From: Flavobacteriaceae bacterium UBA5544
GTDB taxonomy: Bacteria > Bacteroidota > Bacteroidia > Flavobacteriales > Flavobacteriaceae
Direction: 5' to 3'
DNA: 19,092 nucleotides
Assembly (NCBI GenBank): GCA_002426755.1
Contig: DINI01000020.1
Span: 23,556-42,647, forward strand
A program made the position numbers and the translations under genes. Positions 14,539 to 19,092 of this stretch are shown in pieces (position 1 is the stretch's first letter; each line of letters opens with the position of its first letter). The notes beneath the pieces are model-generated. The model saw nothing but the letters and a program-made list of their open reading frames with translations, was not told where the DNA came from and did not search any database.

Positions 14539-15609
14539 ATGAAAAAAATACTGGTCATTCAGAACAAACGGATTGGAGATGTGCTCTTGGCGTCACTGAT
14601 TGCTGCCAACATGAAGCAAGTGTATCCTGATTCAATCATTGATTACATGGTCTATGATTATACCACAGGCGTTATTGAAAACAATCCAAATATTCAGAAT
14701 ATCCTAAAAATTGATGAGAAGGAATTAAAAAAAATCCCCAATCTCATCAAGCTTGCCCTGAAAATCAGGAAAGCCAACTATAATATTATTTTTGACCCGT
14801 ATGCTAAGTTTCAAAGCAGAGTGATTTGTCTTTTCTCCAAAGCAACCATTAGAATAGGTTTTAAAAAAAGAGATAAAGACCCTGTTTTAAAATTCTATAC
14901 GCACTCCATTCCTTTTTTAAAAGAAAAAACAAGGTCTTGTGGTAAATCCATTGAAGACCGAGTGCATTTGGCAACTTCAGTCTTTCCAATCAAAAATCCT
15001 ATATATGAGCCAAAAATCTTTTTGACGGATGAGGAACAACGCTATGATAAATTAAAGAACTACAATAAACCAATCCTGATGTTCGGCATTTTGGGCAGTA
15101 CGCCACAAAAGACAATGCCATATGAGTATATCACCCAACTCATTGATTTTGTGACGGAAACCTATGATGTCTATGTTTTGTTTAATTATGCGCCAAATCA
15201 AAAAGATGAAGCCGAGAGTATTTATAATAGCTGTAAACATAAAAATGCTATTATTTTCGATATCTATGAAGATAGTATCAGAGGATTTATTCAGTTAATG
15301 AACAAATGTGATATCTTAATAGCAAATGAAGGTGGTACCGTTCATATTGCCAAAGCTCTGGACAAACCAACATTTACTATTTTTTCGCCTTATGTATTAA
15401 AAGAACACTGGGCCAGTTTTGAAGATGGAAAAAAACATACTTCAGTACATTTATTGGAAGAAAAACCAGATTTGTTTTCTGAAGACAGAGAGGTAAGGAG
15501 AAAAATCGAGGAAGACCCAAGTTTTATGTATCACCAACTAACACCTGAAATCATTCTTCCAAAATTGTCATTATTCCTCAACCAACACTTAAACGAACAA
15601 CGAAAATGA
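14539..15609 (+). CDS. glycosyltransferase family 9 (heptosyltransferase-like)
   Basis: A 356-residue GT-B enzyme of family 9, the ADP-heptose:LPS heptosyltransferase group. The N-terminus MKKILVIQNKRIGDVLLASL is the usual acceptor-side signature with RIGD. The central ILGSTPQKTMPYEYITQLID segment corresponds to the second-domain start. IANEGGTVHIAKALDKPTFT is the nucleotide-sugar-binding loop, where many relatives have D/N-G-G-x-x-H. It most likely adds a sugar to the LPS core; whether that sugar is heptose cannot be told. The gene is divergent from the kinase and its last codon and stop overlap the next ATG (ATGA at 15606-15609), so it is coupled to the methyltransferase. Confidence 0.87.
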   Translation: MKKILVIQNKRIGDVLLASLIAANMKQVYPDSIIDYMVYDYTTGVIENNPNIQNILKIDEKELKKIPNLIKLALKIRKANYNIIFDPYAKFQSRVICLFSKATIRIGFKKRDKDPVLKFYTHSIPFLKEKTRSCGKSIEDRVHLATSVFPIKNPIYEPKIFLTDEEQRYDKLKNYNKPILMFGILGSTPQKTMPYEYITQLIDFVTETYDVYVLFNYAPNQKDEAESIYNSCKHKNAIIFDIYEDSIRGFIQLMNKCDILIANEGGTVHIAKALDKPTFTIFSPYVLKEHWASFEDGKKHTSVHLLEEKPDLFSEDREVRRKIEEDPSFMYHQLTPEIILPKLSLFLNQHLNEQRK

Positions 15610-16178
15610 ACATCATTGACAAATTCCACAATTGGAGGCGCAAACTCCGCTGGAACAAACAGTATAAAAGTGGCCGTTGGGAAAAGTTGAAAGGTGATAT
15701 TGAAAAGGTCCGTTATCAGACCATCATCGATTTCATAGCTGAATATGCTGTAAAAAATCCGAGTGTTCTGGATTTAGGTTGCGGCGAAGGCATCTTATGC
15801 GAGCGTATGAATCATGATCAATATTCGCATTTTGTAGGTATGGATTTTTCATCTGTATCAATAAAAAATGCAACACAACTGAAACTCCAAAATGCAGAAT
15901 TCATATGCGCCGACATACATACGTTTGCACCAGATAAAAAGTTTGATGTCATTGTGTTCAATGAAGTATTTTACTATATACATGAGAGCGAAAAAAAAAA
16001 GGTATTGAATAGAATGATGGAAAGGCTCAACCCAAATGGAATAATCATAACTTCCATTTATAGAGAAGGTATCGGGTGTTGGAATTACTTTGATACAAAC
16101 CTAGCGCAACTACAATTCAAGACTATAAAGACAGAAAACGAAAAAACGTATTGGAAGGTTGGAGTTTACAAAAAGTAG
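15606..16178 (+). CDS. class I SAM-dependent methyltransferase
   Basis: A compact 190-residue Rossmann-fold methyltransferase. Motif I is VLDLGCGEGILCERM (about 55-69); an acidic residue ending the second strand is seen in VGMDFS; and motif IV is FDVIVFNEVFYYI (about 115-127), followed by NPNGIIITSI. The N-terminus is short and basic (IDKFHNWRRKLRWNKQYKSGRW), which may contact the substrate or membrane. The substrate is unknown; the position within glycosyltransferases suggests methylation of a sugar or a glycan precursor. It overlaps the GT9 gene by 4 bp and ends only three bases from the stop of the convergent GT2 gene. Confidence 0.85.
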   Translation: MNIIDKFHNWRRKLRWNKQYKSGRWEKLKGDIEKVRYQTIIDFIAEYAVKNPSVLDLGCGEGILCERMNHDQYSHFVGMDFSSVSIKNATQLKLQNAEFICADIHTFAPDKKFDVIVFNEVFYYIHESEKKKVLNRMMERLNPNGIIITSIYREGIGCWNYFDTNLAQLQFKTIKTENEKTYWKVGVYKK

Positions 16179-16181
16179 ATT

Positions 16182-16991
16182 TTATTGCTTAATCCCAAAG
16201 TCTGACCAAGTTGTATTGAGTTTTTTAGTTTTAGAACGTATGCTTTTATTTTTTGAAATCGCTTTTTCATTTACATAACTGCGCTCGTGGAATAAATGCA
16301 AACAAATGGCGCTATACCTAATTTGAATTGGCTTTACACCACTGTTCATCAATCGTTCTCCCATTTCCCTATCCTCTCCTCCATACTGCATTCGTTCATC
16401 AAACCCATTCACCGCAAGAATATCTTTTTTAAAACCGGAAGCATTCATTCCGTCCCAAGTGGCTTTGGTTGGAGTCAACTTATTAAGCAGATATTCTTTT
16501 AAACCAAAAGACGTCAATTTGTTCAGTTTAAAATTACTTTTCAAACCTTTTTCTAGCAACCATTTTTTATCAAAACAGGACTGACTGACAATATCCTCTT
16601 TTGAAATTGATTTGGATATACTCAAAGGCAACTTAAAATAACCACCTGATAAAAATGCGTTATCTCTTTTTAACTTGAGATGCTTTTCCACAAAATCCTG
16701 ACGAGGAATACAATCTCCATCTGTAAAAATCAAATAGTCTCCTTTGGAAGCTACAATGGATTTATTTAGGATTTTTGTCTTTTGAAACCCTTCGTCCTTT
16801 TGCCAAACATGTTGGATGTTTAAACTTGAATTTTGTTGAAAATCTTCAATAAGCTGTTTCGTTTCGTGTGTAGAGCCATCATCAGCAATTACTATTTCGA
16901 AATCTTGATAGGTTTGTTGCTCATAGCCTATAAGCACTTTTTTCAACCATTCAGGTTGATTGTAAGTGCTTATAATGACCGATGTTTTCAA
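16182..16991 (-). CDS. glycosyltransferase family 2 (copy A), apparent TTG start
   Basis: A 269-residue GT-A enzyme: the N-terminal SVIISTYNQPEWLKKVL and IVIADDGSTHET bind the nucleotide sugar, FTDGDCIP is the DxD-like metal site, and the C-terminal GFDERMQYGGEDREMGERL is the galactosyltransferase-type (7C) segment. It is homologous over its full length to the gene just upstream (copy B). The most plausible start is TTG at 16989-16991. No in-frame ATG or GTG lies between it and the in-frame stop at 17037-17039, and the family core begins three residues after it. It starts 17 bp after copy B ends, so translational coupling is likely. Donor and acceptor are unknown. Confidence 0.85.
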   Translation of the reverse strand: MKTSVIISTYNQPEWLKKVLIGYEQQTYQDFEIVIADDGSTHETKQLIEDFQQNSSLNIQHVWQKDEGFQKTKILNKSIVASKGDYLIFTDGDCIPRQDFVEKHLKLKRDNAFLSGGYFKLPLSISKSISKEDIVSQSCFDKKWLLEKGLKSNFKLNKLTSFGLKEYLLNKLTPTKATWDGMNASGFKKDILAVNGFDERMQYGGEDREMGERLMNSGVKPIQIRYSAICLHLFHERSYVNEKAISKNKSIRSKTKKLNTTWSDFGIKQ

Positions 16992-17008
16992 ACCTTCGAC
17001 TATTTTTT

Positions 17009-17833
17009 TTAGGAATCTCCTTTTACAATTCCAAAATTAGTCCAATGCTTGTTTTGGGTTTTGGTTTCATTTCGGATTTGACGATTTTTGGCAATGGATT
17101 CCTCATTTTTATACCCTCGTTTATGGTCGAGATGCACGCAAACAGCACTATAACGAATCTGTTTTGACTTAATGCCATAATTCATCAAACGTTCACCCAA
17201 CTCTCTGTCTTGACCGCCATATTGCATACGTTCATCAAAACCGTTGATGGCAATGATATCTTCTTTCCAACCAGACGCATTGTGCCCATTCCAACTGGCG
17301 TTGGTAGGGGTCACTTTATTCAAAAACAAAGATTTGAATCCTGAAGACGTCAGCTTATTGTTTTTAAATGATGATTTCAGTCCGTGTTTTTTTAACCAAG
17401 GAACATCAAAACAGTTGCCGTTGTATATATCTTCTGTAGTTATGGCAAGCGAAGTTTCCATTGGCAACATAAAATAACCACCAGACAGAAAGTAGCCTTT
17501 TTCCCTAAATTTCACATGCTGCTCCACAAAATCCGTTCTTGGAATACAGTCTCCATCGGACATCATAATATACGGTGTCGTACATTTTACAATTGCTTTG
17601 TTAAGAATTTGCGATTTTTGAAAGCCATTATCTTCATGCCAAACATGAATGATGTTGTAAAATAGGTCAGCTTGGAGTTTTTCAATCAAATCAAAGGTCT
17701 CCTGTTTTGAGCCATCATCAGCAATGACGATTTCAAATTGCCTATAGGTCTGATTATTGTAACCATGCAGTACTTTTGCCAACCAATCTGGCGAATTGTA
17801 TGTACTGATAATGATGGATGTATCGATGGTCAT
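17009..17833 (-). CDS. glycosyltransferase family 2 (copy B)
   Basis: A 274-residue paralogue of copy A with the same domain plan: SIIISTYNSPDWLAKVL, IVIADDGSKQET, the DxD-like SDGDCIPR, and the 7C-type GFDERMQYGGQDRELGERL. By eye more than half the residues are identical to copy A over the whole length, with the strongest match around the DGDC and GGxDRE motifs. That points to tandem duplication followed by divergence, probably towards different donors or acceptors. It starts at a normal ATG (17831-17833) with a perfect -7 box only a few bases upstream, so its leader is very short. It is divergent from the WaaE-like gene. A surface-glycan role is inferred from context. Confidence 0.88.
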   Translation of the reverse strand: MTIDTSIIISTYNSPDWLAKVLHGYNNQTYRQFEIVIADDGSKQETFDLIEKLQADLFYNIIHVWHEDNGFQKSQILNKAIVKCTTPYIMMSDGDCIPRTDFVEQHVKFREKGYFLSGGYFMLPMETSLAITTEDIYNGNCFDVPWLKKHGLKSSFKNNKLTSSGFKSLFLNKVTPTNASWNGHNASGWKEDIIAINGFDERMQYGGQDRELGERLMNYGIKSKQIRYSAVCVHLDHKRGYKNEESIAKNRQIRNETKTQNKHWTNFGIVKGDS

Positions 17834-17841
17834 AATGTGGG

Positions 17842-17849
17842 CAAAGATA
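17842..17849 (-). promoter_or_regulatory. -7 promoter box for the tandem GT2 pair
   Basis: TATCTTTG on the minus strand, a perfect TAnnTTTG. Only about eight bases separate its G from the ATG, implying a nearly leaderless transcript. It lies 12 bp from the opposing box at 17862-17869. Confidence 0.6.
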
Positions 17850-17861
17850 AAGTTATTTTAG

Positions 17862-17869
17862 TAATTTTG
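17862..17869 (+). promoter_or_regulatory. -7 promoter box for the WaaE-like gene
   Basis: TAATTTTG on the plus strand, a perfect TAnnTTTG, 15 bp before the ATG at 17885. It is back to back with the box of the divergent GT2 pair, so the two promoters must share DNA. Confidence 0.6.
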
Positions 17870-17884
17870 TGCTTTACTATTTCC

Positions 17885-18622
17885 ATGTCAAAACTTACAG
17901 TCATCATTCCAACCTTTAATGAGGAGCATTATATCGATGGTGCTCTGTATTCTGTAAAGTTTGCAGATGAAATTATTGTGATTGATTCTTTTAGCAAGGA
18001 TAAAACCGTCGACATTGCGAAATCCCATAATTGCAAAGTTATCCAGCGACAGTTTGACAACTTCTCCAATCAAAAAAACCATGCGCTTCAATTTGCAACC
18101 ACGGAATGGATTCTATTTTTGGATGCTGACGAACGTATCACTTACGAACTTCAAAAAGAAATTGAAGACGCAATGAACACTGGAAAGCACACCGCTTATA
18201 AATTACATTTTCCTCATTTTTTCATGAATCGGTTTATGTATCACCATCATAACGATGTGACACGATTGGTCAAACGTGAACAATGCCACTTTGAAGGCAG
18301 TGTACATGAAAAATTGATTGTAGAAGGTTCCGTTGGTAAATTGAAAAGCAAAGTGCTACACTATACGTATAAAGGCTTGGAGCACAATTTGAAAAAGAAA
18401 GACCACTATGCTTGGTTTCAAGCGGAACAAATGCAAGCCAAGAACAAAAAGACAAGTTACATTCAGTTATTTTTCAAACCAACGTATCGTTTTTTTCATG
18501 AATACATCATTAAACGCGGATTTTTGGATGGTGTTCCTGGTTTTGCGGTAGCTTCCATCAATGCCTATGGTGTATTTTCAAGATATGCCAAGTTGATGTT
18601 GCTTCAAAAAGGTTTAAAATAA
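17885..18622 (+). CDS. glycosyltransferase family 2, WaaE/KdtX-like LPS core enzyme
   Basis: 245 residues from the ATG at 17885. The frame stays open to an ATG at 17738, but that lies inside the opposite-strand gene and adds 49 residues with no homology to the fold. The start MSKLTVIIPTFNEEHYIDGA, followed by EIIVIDSFSKDKTVDIA and the metal-binding LFLDADERIT, is characteristic of the WaaE/KdtX branch of GT2, enzymes that add glucose or a related hexose to the LPS inner core. Later segments such as FEGSVHEKLIVEG are also typical. The length fits the family. It ends overlapping the convergent deacetylase gene by 9 bp. The precise sugar is not deducible. Confidence 0.87.
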   Translation: MSKLTVIIPTFNEEHYIDGALYSVKFADEIIVIDSFSKDKTVDIAKSHNCKVIQRQFDNFSNQKNHALQFATTEWILFLDADERITYELQKEIEDAMNTGKHTAYKLHFPHFFMNRFMYHHHNDVTRLVKREQCHFEGSVHEKLIVEGSVGKLKSKVLHYTYKGLEHNLKKKDHYAWFQAEQMQAKNKKTSYIQLFFKPTYRFFHEYIIKRGFLDGVPGFAVASINAYGVFSRYAKLMLLQKGLK

Positions 18623-19092
18623 TTTCAATTTTCCAAAACGCACCTTCCGTTTAAATTTTGATAAAGAGTAGTCCCCTTTGATATCCAAACGTTGCACTTC
18701 GTAATTGTTTTTAAATGGAAATGAATTGATTCGATTTCCAATTCTTAGCCCATATGCCATTTGGTGTTTATGCAAACATTTAAAAAAGTCATTTTGCTCC
18801 GGATTTTTTCTGGGATATTTCCCAAAAGGATAGGCCAAAACATTGTTTACAGGAAGTTGATGTTGTCTGACAAATAATTTACACTGTTCAAAATCAGCAT
18901 CAATTTCCTCAATGGTCATCTCACTGTAATTATGATGGTTGAAGGAATGTAATCCCAACTCAACAACCGATTCATCCAAAGACTTCAATTGTTCTACGGA
19001 CATTATTTTTTCGGTATTTGAATTCCAAGAATCGACACCATCCACATAGTTGAAAGGAATGAAAAAAGTGGCTTTTAAGTTGTATTTTTTCA
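18614..19092 (-). CDS. polysaccharide deacetylase (NodB-like), 5' end beyond the window
   Basis: The frame is open from the window edge down to the stop at 18614-18616; the first possible internal start, a GTG at 19045, falls inside the conserved domain, so the gene is truncated by the window. About 158 residues are visible. ATFFIPFNY is a core strand of the NodB homology domain. ELGLHSFNHHNYSEM carries the metal-binding H-S-x-x-H motif. VLAYPFGKYPRK matches the motif usually written R-x-x-Y-P-Y-G. The DD motif should lie upstream, outside the window. Such enzymes remove N- or O-acetyl groups from glycans; in this context the substrate may be a surface polysaccharide. The stop overlaps the convergent WaaE-like gene by 9 bp. 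Confidence 0.85.
   Translation of the reverse strand, partial: KKYNLKATFFIPFNYVDGVDSWNSNTEKIMSVEQLKSLDESVVELGLHSFNHHNYSEMTIEEIDADFEQCKLFVRQHQLPVNNVLAYPFGKYPRKNPEQNDFFKCLHKHQMAYGLRIGNRINSFPFKNNYEVQRLDIKGDYSLSKFKRKVRFGKLKLF

Noticed and set aside
17738..17884. 49-residue N-terminal extension of the WaaE-like enzyme
   Set aside because: It is antisense to the conserved start of GT2 copy B and has no place in the GT-A fold, whose first strand begins right after the ATG at 17885.

Overview
The window comes from an AT-rich genome of the Bacteroidota, most likely a marine Flavobacteriaceae. Three things point there. The gene set is typical of that group (OstA-like protein, tandem DUF368, DUF349 and DUF5606 proteins). 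Starts generally lack a Shine-Dalgarno sequence. Perfect TAnnTTTG boxes, the Bacteroidota -7 promoter element, lie just upstream of at least seven genes. Species cannot be told from the sequence alone.

Layout. (1) 1-8977, all on +: the 3' part of an OstA/LptD-like envelope gene translationally coupled to a class III aminotransferase; a TPR protein; two adjacent DUF368 (PopT-type undecaprenyl-phosphate translocase) genes; aroE overlapping the second; and a five-repeat DUF349 protein. (2) 8978-9348: gene-free and rich in inverted repeats. (3) 9349-11952, all on -: mazG, a DUF5606 gene, def and ruvX, mostly with their own short promoters. (4) 12102-13598 on +: a small exported SIMPL-type protein followed closely by dapD. 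(5) 13688-19092, mixed strands: a cell-surface glycan block with a WaaP/InaA-like kinase, a GT9 heptosyltransferase-like enzyme, a methyltransferase, two tandem paralogous GT2 enzymes, a WaaE/KdtX-like GT2, and the 3' part of a polysaccharide deacetylase.

Common theme. Much of the window serves the cell envelope: LPS export (OstA-like), lipid-carrier recycling (DUF368 pair), meso-DAP/lysine supply (dapD) and LPS core or surface glycan assembly (the glycosyltransferase block). House-cleaning and information genes (mazG, def, ruvX) sit in between.

The less ordinary signals are in the non-coding DNA. Two REP-like palindromic elements flank mazG, one of them a perfect 32-bp hairpin interrupted by 51 nt on one arm. 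An inverted pair of degenerate GNNACT hexamer arrays spans the stop codons of the convergent dapD and kinase genes. Another REP-like palindrome lies in the ruvX leader. One of the tandem GT2 genes appears to start at TTG. I found no CRISPR array, insertion sequence, tRNA or rRNA, and no clear sign of a new defence or mobile system; the genes are mainly recognisable families.
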